Translations under genes and position numbers: made by a program
Shown: positions 1-7,193 of the stretch, piece after piece
Numbering within the stretch: position 1 is the stretch's first letter
Layout: the number at the start of each line of letters is the position of its first letter
NCBI GenBank assembly: GCA_934216375.1
Contig: CAKQBP010000037.1
Coordinates: 1-9,602 of the forward strand
Direction: 5' to 3'
Length of the DNA stretch: 9,602 bases
DNA from: an uncultured Veillonella sp.
GTDB taxonomy: Bacteria > Bacillota > Negativicutes > Veillonellales > Veillonellaceae
Notes under the pieces: model-generated
What the model saw: only the letters and a program-made list of their open reading frames with translations
What the model was told of the DNA's origin: nothing
The model's database searches: none

Positions 1-31
1 ACTCGAATAGCTTTTTGTATATCACACTATA

Positions 32-1045
32 TTAGTTGTGAATTTTCTTTGCAATATCACCGATAATTTCAGGTGTCGTTCTACAACAGCCACCAATGAT
101 TTCAGCTCCAGCTTTTCGCCATACCTCAACGTAGTCTACAAATGATGCAGCATCGCCATACCAAGTTTTAGTTTTACTATCATAGCTTTCACCAAGATTA
201 GGATATACAGCAATCGGTTTATCTGTAACAGTACGAATATCTTTTATCAATGATTCTACATATTCCGGTTTGGTACAATTAATGCCAATCCCCGTAATAG
301 GATGTACCTTATCGATCATTTGTGCACATTTAATAATGGTTTCACCACTTGAAACATGGTGCCCATCTTTACAGGAAAAAGCAATCCATCCGGGAATACC
401 TTTTGATGTAAATGGATCAGACATAGCTCTCGCAATAGCAATCGCTTCAGCATAAGACGGTATAGTTTCAAAGGATAATATGTCTGGATGTTCTTCGCAG
501 AATAATGCTAGCCGTGGAATATGGAATATCTCTAGATATTCTGTTTGCACATCAGGATAACCACGGTATTCAGAGCCATCAGCCAAGAAAGCGCCATAAG
601 GTCCTACAGAGGCTGCCACCAACGGTTTAGGTAAAGCACCTTCAGAAAAATATCTAACCCCCTCAGGGGTCTCTTCACCAAGTTTAATACCACGCAATGT
701 AAGCGCTCCACTCGCCTTTGCTTCTAAAAACTCATTACGAGCTTGCACGGCTAAACGAACAGATAGTTTAACGAGCTCTATCGCTTCTTCCGTTCCATAA
801 CCTAAACCTTTAAAGCCTGCTACTGTCGCTTGATAGCCAGAGCTTTGAATGATATCGGCACCCGCAGCTAAATAAGAAATATGTATTTTCTTAATGATAT
901 CTGGCTGATCCATGAGAACCTTAGCAGACCACAACTTATGTTGAATATCACAGCCATAACGCTCTAATTCGGTCCCTAAAGCCCCATCTAAGACGAGGGC
1001 GCCCTTTTCCTTAATAATATCTAAAAATGCACTTCGTTTAGCCAT
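32..1045 (-). CDS. mmuM: Homocysteine S-methyltransferase (MmuM-like)
   Basis: Cytoplasmic zinc enzyme that transfers a methyl group, typically from S-methylmethionine, to homocysteine to make methionine. Seen: near the N-terminus LDGALGTELE and LWSAKVL, then SVGPYGAFLADGSEYRG, GINCTKP and GGCCRTTPEI. All match my memory of E. coli MmuM. The zinc ligands are the Cys of GINC and the Cys pair of GGCC (Cys269, Cys332 and Cys333 counted from the far-upstream GTG at 1081). A segment of about 27 residues before SVGPYG is longer than in E. coli MmuM. Start choice: the frame is open to GTG 1081 with further ATGs at 1066, 1057, 1048 and 1045. I prefer ATG 1045 (MAKRSAF) because GGGTGAT sits at Shine-Dalgarno distance and the extended -10 at 1098-1106 would leave only about 10 nt of leader for GTG 1081. 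It lies downstream of the binding-protein gene on the same strand. Function is firm; methyl donor and exact start are less so. Confidence 0.92.
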   Translation of the reverse strand: MAKRSAFLDIIKEKGALVLDGALGTELERYGCDIQHKLWSAKVLMDQPDIIKKIHISYLAAGADIIQSSGYQATVAGFKGLGYGTEEAIELVKLSVRLAVQARNEFLEAKASGALTLRGIKLGEETPEGVRYFSEGALPKPLVAASVGPYGAFLADGSEYRGYPDVQTEYLEIFHIPRLALFCEEHPDILSFETIPSYAEAIAIARAMSDPFTSKGIPGWIAFSCKDGHHVSSGETIIKCAQMIDKVHPITGIGINCTKPEYVESLIKDIRTVTDKPIAVYPNLGESYDSKTKTWYGDAASFVDYVEVWRKAGAEIIGGCCRTTPEIIGDIAKKIHN

Positions 1046-1097
1046 CATATCACCCATTCTATACATACCTTCATATAACACGAGGCTTACCTAGCAT

Positions 1098-1106
1098 ATT
1101 ATATCA
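1098..1106 (-). promoter_or_regulatory. Extended -10 promoter for the methyltransferase gene
   Basis: On the minus strand this reads TGATATAAT, a perfect TGnTATAAT extended -10 element; the -35 region is poor. Transcription would begin near 1091, giving a leader of about 45 nt to ATG 1045. It sits in the 53-bp gap after the binding-protein gene. The methyltransferase could therefore be made both from this site and by readthrough, since I see no terminator in the gap. Confidence 0.5.
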
Positions 1107-1134
1107 AATAATACATTCTGGTACTATCTACAAA

Positions 1135-1920
1135 CTATTTTAATACCTCTGCTGGAGGCTCCTTACCAAACCATTTCTTATAAATTTCTGCATATTTACC
1201 GTTTGCTTTGATCTTAGCCAAACCATCATTGATTTTGTTAAGCAATTCTGTATTGCCTTTTTTCACAGCAATACCTAGTGGTGCCGCATCATAGTCCTCT
1301 CCAGTAACCTTTGCGATACCTTTGCCCTTACCATTAACATAATATTCGTTTACTGGTGTATCATTGATAACTACATCGACGCCTTTATTTTGCAATTCTA
1401 AGAACGCATCGACAATAATATTAAACTGACGTACATCGGCATTGGGAATCTTGCTAGCAATCTCTGCACCAGTAGAGCCGATGGATACACCAATGCGTTT
1501 ACCTTCTAGATCCTTAAAGCTATTAATATTGGTGTTATCAATGTTCACAACGAGACCATTACCTGCAATATAGTACGGTTTACTAAAATCAACGGATTTT
1601 GCTCGTTCTTCAGAAATAGTCATATCCGAAATAGCAATGTCGATGGTGTTACTTTGTAATGCTGGTAAAAGCGCATCGAAGTTTAGATTTTGAATATCTG
1701 CTTCTATGCCCTCTTCGTTTGCAATCGCATTGATAATATCAATATCAAATCCAGCTAATTTACCACTATCTTTATCTTTAAAACCAAATGGTGCATAAGT
1801 CGCATCAGTACCTACGCGCCATGCCTTCTGACTATTCCCCTCCTTACCACAGCCTGCGATTAATAAACTACTAGCAATGGTGAAAGCCCCTAATAGAGCT
1901 GCTATTTTCTTAAATTTCAT
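1135..1920 (-). CDS. Amino-acid ABC transporter substrate-binding lipoprotein (family 3)
   Basis: Extracytoplasmic receptor that delivers a polar amino acid to an ABC importer of the PAAT/GlnH type. Seen: basic N-terminus MKFKK, hydrophobic stretch, and lipobox I-A-G-C with Cys24 as the lipidated residue. The mature part begins WRVGTDATYAPFGF, followed by the family-3 signature-like GFDIDIINAIA (58-68). SDMTISEERAKSVDFSKPYY (98-117) places Arg106 where GlnH binds the ligand carboxylate. VINDTP (184-189) places Asp187 where GlnH binds the amino group. Length of 261 residues is usual. AGGA lies 7 nt before the ATG. No permease or ATPase gene is adjacent, so it must share a transporter encoded elsewhere or be an orphan. 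The downstream methyltransferase hints at methionine-related ligands, but that is only inference. The pocket residues argue for an L-amino acid; the exact ligand is unknown. Confidence 0.93.
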   Translation of the reverse strand: MKFKKIAALLGAFTIASSLLIAGCGKEGNSQKAWRVGTDATYAPFGFKDKDSGKLAGFDIDIINAIANEEGIEADIQNLNFDALLPALQSNTIDIAISDMTISEERAKSVDFSKPYYIAGNGLVVNIDNTNINSFKDLEGKRIGVSIGSTGAEIASKIPNADVRQFNIIVDAFLELQNKGVDVVINDTPVNEYYVNGKGKGIAKVTGEDYDAAPLGIAVKKGNTELLNKINDGLAKIKANGKYAEIYKKWFGKEPPAEVLK

Positions 1921-1938
1921 ATTATTATCCTTACTTCT

Positions 1939-1961
1939 CTCTGTTCTATCTAGAAACAGAG
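1939..1961 (-). promoter_or_regulatory. Leader hairpin just upstream of the binding-protein RBS
   Basis: On the minus strand CTCTGTT and AACAGAG form a 7-bp stem around a 9-nt loop. The stem ends about 18 nt before the start codon, immediately ahead of the AAGGA ribosome binding site. It may stabilise the mRNA or affect translation. It lacks a following T-run, so it is not a terminator. It matches no riboswitch class I recognise. Confidence 0.35.
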
Positions 1962-2013
1962 TTCTTCTTAATCAACTAATATATCTATACTTACACTTAT
2001 GAGCATAATAAAA

Positions 2014-2035
2014 ATAATACCTCTAAAGGTATTAT
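2014..2035. repeat. Perfect 9-bp palindrome at the binding-protein transcription start
   Basis: ATAATACCT, a 4-nt spacer (CTAA), then AGGTATTAT: a perfect inverted repeat. It begins almost exactly at the predicted +1 of the promoter at 2042-2070. On the minus strand it is followed by TTTTATT, so as RNA it could also act as a weak terminator or a 5' stabilising hairpin. A related palindrome with the same AATACC/GGTATT half-sites lies on the other side of the promoter, which favours an operator. Confidence 0.5.
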
Positions 2036-2041
2036 AGTTTT

Positions 2042-2070
2042 ATGATAACATTCGATATAATACGGGTCAA
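2042..2070 (-). promoter_or_regulatory. Sigma-70-type promoter of the binding-protein gene
   Basis: Minus strand: -35 TTGACC (2065-2070), 17-bp spacer, -10 TATCAT (2042-2047) preceded by TGT, i.e. also an extended -10. Start of transcription is predicted near 2035, giving a leader of about 115 nt that contains the 2014-2035 palindrome and the 1939-1961 hairpin. Confidence 0.65.
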
Positions 2071-2077
2071 TAAATCC

Positions 2078-2122
2078 AACTATACCAATAGGTATTGAAT
2101 TGATATAGTTTTTAGCTATATC
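2078..2122. repeat. Overlapping inverted repeats upstream of the binding-protein promoter
   Basis: Three inverted repeats share sequence here. A 12-bp pair (2078-2089 with 2099-2110) has a single mismatch that becomes a G-U pair in minus-strand RNA. Inside it lies TATACC-AATA-GGTATT (2081-2096), resembling the palindrome at 2014-2035. A 7-bp pair GATATAG/CTATATC (2102-2108 with 2116-2122) reuses part of the 12-bp arm, so the two stems exclude each other. The stretch lies just upstream of the -35 box, so binding at the DNA level seems more likely than RNA folding. Confidence 0.4.
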
Positions 2123-2145
2123 GAAAATAACATTCCTAAGTATAT

Positions 2146-2193
2146 AAAAAGACCGCCTTTACCAAGCATAGATGAAACTTGATAAAGGCGGTC
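2146..2193 (-). terminator. Intrinsic terminator of the OPT transporter gene
   Basis: In minus-strand RNA a 16-bp stem (2178-2193 with 2151-2166) closes an 11-nt loop and is followed by UUUUU and an AU-rich tail. The single variation between the arms is a G-U pair only on the minus strand, which sets the orientation. It lies about 80 nt after the OPT stop codon. Confidence 0.88.
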
Positions 2194-2271
2194 ATCTCCA
2201 AAATGGAGGATTCCTGGTTATTTATAGAATGAATAAGCTATTCAATTCATTTAGGATATATAGTATGTAAT

Positions 2272-4209
2272 TTATTTAGCATGTTTAGCTTTTATATACA
2301 TAGCTACCTTGTACAAGAACGTACAGAGTAATAAATACATTACGATACTGAGGTATGTCGCTTCAGGTGTTTCTACCCAAGCTTGAGCAAATACATCAAC
2401 ACCTGCAATGCGAAGCACCGCACTGAACAAGGAGCCAATAGCACCACCAGCTACGAGACCAGAGGCAATTGTACTACCTTTGGAGAAGCGAAGATCTGCC
2501 AATTCTTTGTCTTTTGTACTATTTTGTACAAGATACGCAATCAAACCTCCGATAAGTAATGGTGTATTAATTTCCATTGGCAAGTATGTACCCAAGGCAA
2601 ATGCCAACGGTGGAACTCTTACCATCCACAAGATGATTGCAAATAATGCGCCAGCCATGTATAGAGGCCATTGAGCACTACCACCAGTCATCATTGGCTC
2701 AATGATGGCAGCCATAGCGTTCGCTTGAGGTGCATTTAATGCATGATCTCCTACAAATCCATAAGCATCGTTCAAAAGAATCATAACACCTACAGAAAGT
2801 ACGGCACAAAGAATAGTACCAACGATTTGCCATTGTTCCATTTTCTTAGGTGTAGCACCTGTCATATGTGCCACCTTAAGCTCAGACATGAAGTTACCAG
2901 CCATCCCAATAGTAGTACCGATAAAGGATGCCATCATGAGGACTGCAATCATGCCGACCTTACCAGTCATACCTGCTGCGGTTAAGCATACAGCGGAGAT
3001 GATAATCATAAAGATTGTCATACCTGAAACTGGTTCCGTACCTGTATAAGCGATGGAGCTAATTCCCACTACAGACAATAGGAAGGACATAATAAGAACG
3101 ATTAAGAACGCTACAATTGTTTGTCCGAAGCTTTCAGCATACATAAAATGGAAATATGCTGCAAATAAAACTGTACATAACAAGATGCCAGCACCAATCC
3201 AAGATGTAGGTACGTCACGTTGTGTACGAAGCAAATTAACATCTACAGTTTTAGAACTAAAGATGTCAAGCACTGCATTTTTAACAACATTTGCTACCAC
3301 TTTAGACATTGTAATTAGACCGATGATGCCTGCCATAGCGAGCATGCCGATACCAATATGACGAACATAATCAAGGAATACCTTGCGAATTGGGGCCTCC
3401 CCTAATGGAACTGCATGGCCGCCAATTTGCATGATATGTTCAGGCGCTAAATAGTACACAATCGGAATACATACAAACCAAGAGAAGAAGGAACCCGCTG
3501 CAATGATAGCCGCATAGCGAAGGCCCGTGAAATAACCAAGGCCAAGCAATGCTGCATCAGTATCTACCGCTGCGGTTAGCTTAGTTTGATCTGCAAGGAC
3601 TGCCCCCCACTTAAAGGTAGCAGTGCGAATAACCTCTTGCCACCACCCTAAACTATTAAGAATAAAGTCATACACGAGAGCAATTAAACCAGAGCCAAGC
3701 ATAAGTTTTGCTTTGCTCCCTTCATTACTCATCAATACTTCCGCTGCAGCACGACCACTTGGGAACGGATACACATAGTGCATTTCCTCAACGAAATAGC
3801 GACGGAACATAACGCATAATAAAACACCTAAAACGCCGCCAAGAATGATAGGAATCGCCATTTGTACAAAGGATACATCTGTAACATTCCAGATGTAAAG
3901 AGCGGGCAAGAAGAACATAGCCCCTGCTAATGTGTTCGTACTAGAACTAGCGATAGCTTGAATGTGTACCGTTTCGGCAAAAGCATTTTGCCGCTTTAAA
4001 ATAACTGCTGTACCCATAGCAAGTACAGATACTGGAGCAAAGGCATCAACAGTTTGACCTATTTTCAAACATAAATAGCCAACAGCCAGTGTGAAAACTG
4101 CCGCATAGAACAAGCCCCAGAATACTACATATGAATTAATCTCTACGTAATCTTTCTTAGGATCTAACACCGGTTCTATGGGTGGAATGGAACGAACCTC
4201 GTCCGACAT
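2272..4209 (-). CDS. OPT-family oligopeptide transporter
   Basis: Inner-membrane secondary transporter of the OPT family, bacterial branch, expected to import oligopeptides with the ion gradient; some relatives carry metal chelates. Seen: 645 residues, typical length, almost entirely hydrophobic with well over ten membrane segments and no signal peptide. Motifs typical of the bacterial branch are SSSTNTLAGAMFF (88-100), YPFPSGRAAAEVL (147-159), LGYFTGLRYAAII (224-236), MAGNFMSELKVAHMTGATP (436-454), APQANAMAAI (493-502) and PPLAFALGTYLP (533-544). AGGAGG lies 7 nt before the ATG, a strong site. It has its own promoter and terminator and is divergent from pepT, whose product would cleave imported tripeptides. 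Family is near certain; peptide specificity is inferred from family and neighbour. Confidence 0.94.
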   Translation of the reverse strand: MSDEVRSIPPIEPVLDPKKDYVEINSYVVFWGLFYAAVFTLAVGYLCLKIGQTVDAFAPVSVLAMGTAVILKRQNAFAETVHIQAIASSSTNTLAGAMFFLPALYIWNVTDVSFVQMAIPIILGGVLGVLLCVMFRRYFVEEMHYVYPFPSGRAAAEVLMSNEGSKAKLMLGSGLIALVYDFILNSLGWWQEVIRTATFKWGAVLADQTKLTAAVDTDAALLGLGYFTGLRYAAIIAAGSFFSWFVCIPIVYYLAPEHIMQIGGHAVPLGEAPIRKVFLDYVRHIGIGMLAMAGIIGLITMSKVVANVVKNAVLDIFSSKTVDVNLLRTQRDVPTSWIGAGILLCTVLFAAYFHFMYAESFGQTIVAFLIVLIMSFLLSVVGISSIAYTGTEPVSGMTIFMIIISAVCLTAAGMTGKVGMIAVLMMASFIGTTIGMAGNFMSELKVAHMTGATPKKMEQWQIVGTILCAVLSVGVMILLNDAYGFVGDHALNAPQANAMAAIIEPMMTGGSAQWPLYMAGALFAIILWMVRVPPLAFALGTYLPMEINTPLLIGGLIAYLVQNSTKDKELADLRFSKGSTIASGLVAGGAIGSLFSAVLRIAGVDVFAQAWVETPEATYLSIVMYLLLCTFLYKVAMYIKAKHAK

Positions 4210-4258
4210 AGTAAAACCTCCTCACAGAAAAAGTACAAACGTATAACTATTCACCTTT

Positions 4259-4287
4259 ATACTAACACGGTACTACACATGGTTCAA
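4259..4287 (-). promoter_or_regulatory. Promoter of the OPT transporter gene
   Basis: Minus strand: -35 TTGAAC (4282-4287), 17-bp spacer, -10 TAGTAT (4259-4264) preceded by TGT (extended -10). Predicted start near 4252, leader about 43 nt. A 7-bp tandem repeat, CTATGCA then CTATGCG (4295-4308), lies just upstream of the -35 box and could be a regulator site, though it may be chance. Confidence 0.6.
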
Positions 4288-4341
4288 TGGTTTTCTATGC
4301 ACTATGCGAATAAAACAACACACCCCCTATAAATAATTATT

Positions 4342-4370
4342 TTGCATTTTTGGCGTCCCTGTTCTACAAT
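4342..4370 (+). promoter_or_regulatory. Promoter of pepT
   Basis: Plus strand: -35 TTGCAT (4342-4347), 17-bp spacer, -10 TACAAT (4365-4370). Predicted start near 4377, leaving a leader of about 79 nt before the ATG. The ribosome binding site GAGGAGG lies 6 nt before the start codon. The -35 boxes of this promoter and the OPT promoter are 54 bp apart, so one regulator could touch both. Confidence 0.6.
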
Positions 4371-4455
4371 GAAAGTATATTAAGAATCTCTATTATGTAA
4401 CGGTATCGTATACTGCCCTGTATAACACGTATGTTTACTTACGAGGAGGCTCATT

Positions 4456-5679
4456 ATGGAATCAATGGTCGAACGTTTTGTACGCTATACGAGCATAAAT
4501 ACACGGTCTAATGAGGAAAGTACAACCATTCCTAGTACTCAAACTCAAGTAGACTTTGCTACGAATGTGCTCGTTCCCGATTTAAAGGCAATAGGTTTAG
4601 ATGAGGTTATTTATAATCGTGAAAATGGTTTTGTCATCGGCACATTACATGCTAACACTGATGAGAAAGCTCCTTCCATCGGCTTCATTGCCCATATGGA
4701 TACAGCTGATTATAATGCAGAAAATATTAAACCTCGTATCGTAGAAAACTATGATGGTAGTGATATTTGCCTCAACGAAGAACACCAAATCTTCACCCGA
4801 CGTGCCGACTTTCCAAATCTAAAAAATTACATTGGCAAGTCCTTAGTTGTAACCGACGGTTTAACACTCCTCGGTGGTGACGACAAGGCTGGTATCTGTG
4901 AAATCATGGAAGCACTCACCTACCTCGTAGCTCATCCAGAAATCAAACATGGTAAAATCATGTGTGCTTTCGGTCCAGACGAAGAAATTGGTACTGGTGC
5001 GGACCACTTCGATGTTAAACAATTTCCTGTAGACTATGCTTACACTATCGATGGTGAAAGTCTAGGCCAACTTGAATACGAAACCTTTAATGCAGCTGGC
5101 GGTACCGTTACCCTAAAAGGTGTTTCTGTTCACACAGGCACAGCCAAGGGCATTATGATCAACTGTGCTAAACTAGCTATGCAATTTGACGCTTTATTGC
5201 CAGGAGCAGCTGTTCCTGAACACACCTGTGGTCGCCAAGGTTTCTTTATGCTCATGAGCATGGAAACACAAGTAGATACCGGTAAAATGAACTACATTAT
5301 CCGCGACCATGACAAGGAACTGTTCGAAGCAAAAAAAGCATTCTTCTTACAAGCAGGTCAAACATTGAACGAAATATATGGTCGTGAAGTATGTGAAGTA
5401 TCTGTAAAAGACCAATACTACAACATGTACGATGTCATCAAAGATAATATGGAATGTGTAAATGTAGCCAAAGCAGCAATGGAAAAAGCTGGGATTACAC
5501 CTATTTGTGATCCTATTCGCGGTGGCACAGATGGATCCAAAATCTCCTTCATGGGCATTCCTACACCAAATATTTTTACAGGCGTAGAAAACCTACATGG
5601 CCGTCATGAATTCGCATGTATCGATGATATGAAAAAAGCTGTTGAAGTTATCGTTAATATTGTAAATATCGAAAAATAA
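4456..5679 (+). CDS. pepT: Peptidase T (tripeptide aminopeptidase)
   Basis: Cytoplasmic di-zinc aminopeptidase of family M20B that removes the N-terminal residue of tripeptides. Seen: AHMDTADYNAENIKP (79-93) with His80 and catalytic Asp82, LLGGDDKAG (138-146) with bridging Asp142, GPDEEIGTG (173-181) with catalytic Glu176 and ligand Glu177, YTIDGE (196-201) with Asp199, the lid/dimer segment SVHTGTAKGIMIN (224-236), IRGGTDG (354-360), and HGRHEF with His381. These match my memory of E. coli PepT (408 residues; here 407) end to end, so the enzyme looks intact. It is the only plus-strand gene in the window and is transcribed away from the OPT peptide transporter. Its transcript ends at the palindrome at 5709-5746. 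Identification is essentially secure. Confidence 0.97.
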   Translation: MESMVERFVRYTSINTRSNEESTTIPSTQTQVDFATNVLVPDLKAIGLDEVIYNRENGFVIGTLHANTDEKAPSIGFIAHMDTADYNAENIKPRIVENYDGSDICLNEEHQIFTRRADFPNLKNYIGKSLVVTDGLTLLGGDDKAGICEIMEALTYLVAHPEIKHGKIMCAFGPDEEIGTGADHFDVKQFPVDYAYTIDGESLGQLEYETFNAAGGTVTLKGVSVHTGTAKGIMINCAKLAMQFDALLPGAAVPEHTCGRQGFFMLMSMETQVDTGKMNYIIRDHDKELFEAKKAFFLQAGQTLNEIYGREVCEVSVKDQYYNMYDVIKDNMECVNVAKAAMEKAGITPICDPIRGGTDGSKISFMGIPTPNIFTGVENLHGRHEFACIDDMKKAVEVIVNIVNIEK

Positions 5680-5708
5680 TAGCATTAGCAAAGCAGTAGT
5701 AGATAACA

Positions 5709-5746
5709 AAAAGGACTATACGAGCCTAGGCTCGTATAGTCCTTTT
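5709..5746. terminator. Two-way intrinsic terminator between pepT and the MFS gene
   Basis: A 38-bp perfect palindrome centred on CCTAGG. The arms run from AAAAGGACTATACGAG to its exact complement ending CCTTTT. Each strand gives a GC-containing stem followed by a U-run (TTTTAATTT on plus, TTTTTGTT on minus). It ends pepT about 30 nt after its stop codon and MFS about 10 nt after its stop codon. Confidence 0.92.
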
Positions 5747-5756
5747 AATTTACATA

Positions 5757-7007
5757 TTACGCAAGCTTATTATTACGCTTACGATTTCTAATTTCTTCCT
5801 CTTCAGCGCGAGCTTTTAAAGAAAGATCTCTTTCAGTCCCCACATAACGACCATATAATAAATAATAAGCAACTAGTGCAAGCAGCGCCACAACAACAGT
5901 TACATGGAACATACTAGTATAACCTACAACCTCTTTAACAGCGCCTAAAATATAGGGGCCAAAGCCTAGCCCCATGTCCAAGGCAATGAAGTATGTGGAT
6001 GTAGCAACACCAATACGATGAACAGGTACTATTTTAACAGTAACAGCTTGTCCGTTGGACATAAATGTACCATATCCAAGGCCAACAAACACAGCCGATA
6101 AAAGCACAAGCCATGTAGAGTGGGCGATGGATAATAAAAAAATACCAAGTGCTAAGGATACAAAACAAGGATAAAGAACGAAGTTTTCACCCTTCATATC
6201 AAATACAATACCAAGCAATGGTCTTGTTATAGTAATAACTACAGCATATACAACAAAGAAGAAGGTACCTGCCATAATAAGATCTAGGTCTTTTGTGTAG
6301 GCTGCCATAAAGCCAATAACACCAGAGTAGGCAAAACCGACTAGAATGGAAACAAGACTGATTGAATTCATCCGTGGTTCAATGTAGTCCGAGATTCTAA
6401 TGCTCTTATGTGCTTCAGATTCAATACCAAGTTTAGGTTCATTAAATTTCATGATTACAGAACCAATACCGCAAAGGATGATAAGTACAACACAGAATGC
6501 GATGATAAAATCATAACCAAGACTATGAAGCATCAAGATACCTAAGAATGGCCCTACTGCAGCGGCGAGAGAGGTAGATAAGCCATAATAGTTAATCCCT
6601 TCCCCACGGCGTGACGTAGGAATAATAGCAGCTATGATAGTACTTGTAGCAGTAGATGTAATACCATAAGCAAAACCATTTAAGAAACGAACACTATCAA
6701 GCATTAGTAAATTAGGTGTGTAGAAATACATAGCTGTTGAAATCAAGTAAATCAATAACCCTAAATAGAGCATCTTGCGACACCCTAGGATACTGATAAA
6801 CCGTCCTGCCAACAAACGGGCTACAACGGTGCCAATAATATATATACCAACAGCAAGTCCCGCTTGACTAGCCGTAGCATGAAGATTATCTTTTGCTACA
6901 ACCGCAATAATAACGATTAATAAATAATAAATTAAAAATACTAAGAAATTAATCAAAGTATCAAGGACAAAGGATTTTGTCCACAAGGCCTCCTTAGCCT
7001 TATCCAT
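5757..7007 (-). CDS. MFS transporter, substrate unknown
   Basis: Inner-membrane transporter of the major facilitator superfamily, probably exporting or importing a small molecule by proton exchange. Seen: 416 residues with about 12 hydrophobic segments; a motif-A-like loop AGRFISILGCRKML (67-80) between segments 2 and 3; RFLNGFAYG (107-115); IPTSRRGEGINYYG (129-142) after segment 4; motif-C-like VGPFLG (151-156); a hydrophilic central loop near 188-213; and a second-half motif-A-like RPLLGIVFDMKG (262-273). The C-terminal tail is highly charged (KARAEEEEIRNRKRNN). GGAG lies 8 nt before the ATG. Motif A lacks the usual Asp. No adjacent regulator or enzyme reveals the substrate. A drug-efflux role is possible but not shown. 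Confidence 0.9.
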   Translation of the reverse strand: MDKAKEALWTKSFVLDTLINFLVFLIYYLLIVIIAVVAKDNLHATASQAGLAVGIYIIGTVVARLLAGRFISILGCRKMLYLGLLIYLISTAMYFYTPNLLMLDSVRFLNGFAYGITSTATSTIIAAIIPTSRRGEGINYYGLSTSLAAAVGPFLGILMLHSLGYDFIIAFCVVLIILCGIGSVIMKFNEPKLGIESEAHKSIRISDYIEPRMNSISLVSILVGFAYSGVIGFMAAYTKDLDLIMAGTFFFVVYAVVITITRPLLGIVFDMKGENFVLYPCFVSLALGIFLLSIAHSTWLVLLSAVFVGLGYGTFMSNGQAVTVKIVPVHRIGVATSTYFIALDMGLGFGPYILGAVKEVVGYTSMFHVTVVVALLALVAYYLLYGRYVGTERDLSLKARAEEEEIRNRKRNNKLA

Positions 7008-7059
7008 ATTATCAACTCCATTTTTTAAATTATTGTCAACCAGTTTGCGACAACGGTTA

Positions 7060-7087
7060 ATTATAAACCTCTCATTATAAAAAGCAA
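7060..7087 (-). promoter_or_regulatory. Promoter of the MFS gene with a palindrome over the -10
   Basis: Minus strand: -35 TTGCTT (7082-7087), 16-bp spacer, -10 TATAAT (7060-7065). The -10 lies inside a small palindrome, GGTT-N7-AACC (7055-7069). Just past the predicted start, TTGTC and GACAA (7032-7052) form a second inverted repeat with an 11-bp gap. Either could be an operator for a local repressor, but no repressor gene is adjacent. Confidence 0.5.
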
Positions 7088-7193
7088 GAATTAAAATATT
7101 GTATATCTCATCAATTTTATTTATAACAAACTACATATTCACAATAAATATGCATTAAATTCCATTTTAATATCTCATATATTTTTACGATAT

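Larger units (their letters stand above)
1921..2271. other. 351-bp intergenic region between the OPT and binding-protein genes
   Basis: This gap has no convincing gene. From its upstream (right) end on the minus strand it holds the OPT 3' UTR with a small AATGAAT/ATTCATT repeat at 2228-2251, the OPT terminator, overlapping inverted repeats, the binding-protein promoter, the +1 palindrome, a leader hairpin and the ribosome binding site. Everything visible serves the two flanking minus-strand genes. I saw no T-box, SAM riboswitch or tRNA signature. Confidence 0.7.

Noticed and set aside
270..455. Plus-strand open frame inside the methyltransferase gene
   Set aside because: Antisense to a well-matched gene, no ribosome binding site, and a composition typical of a shadow frame.
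1921..2145. A riboswitch or T-box in the binding-protein leader
   Set aside because: No T-box core, SAM-I or lysine riboswitch consensus was recognisable; only simple hairpins are present.
2408..3361. Three plus-strand open frames antisense to the OPT transporter
   Set aside because: They mirror a conserved membrane protein and show no protein-like domains or translation signals.
4398..4411. A catabolite-responsive element near TGTAACGGTATCGT before pepT
   Set aside because: The central CG and the closing CA of the consensus are missing or out of place.
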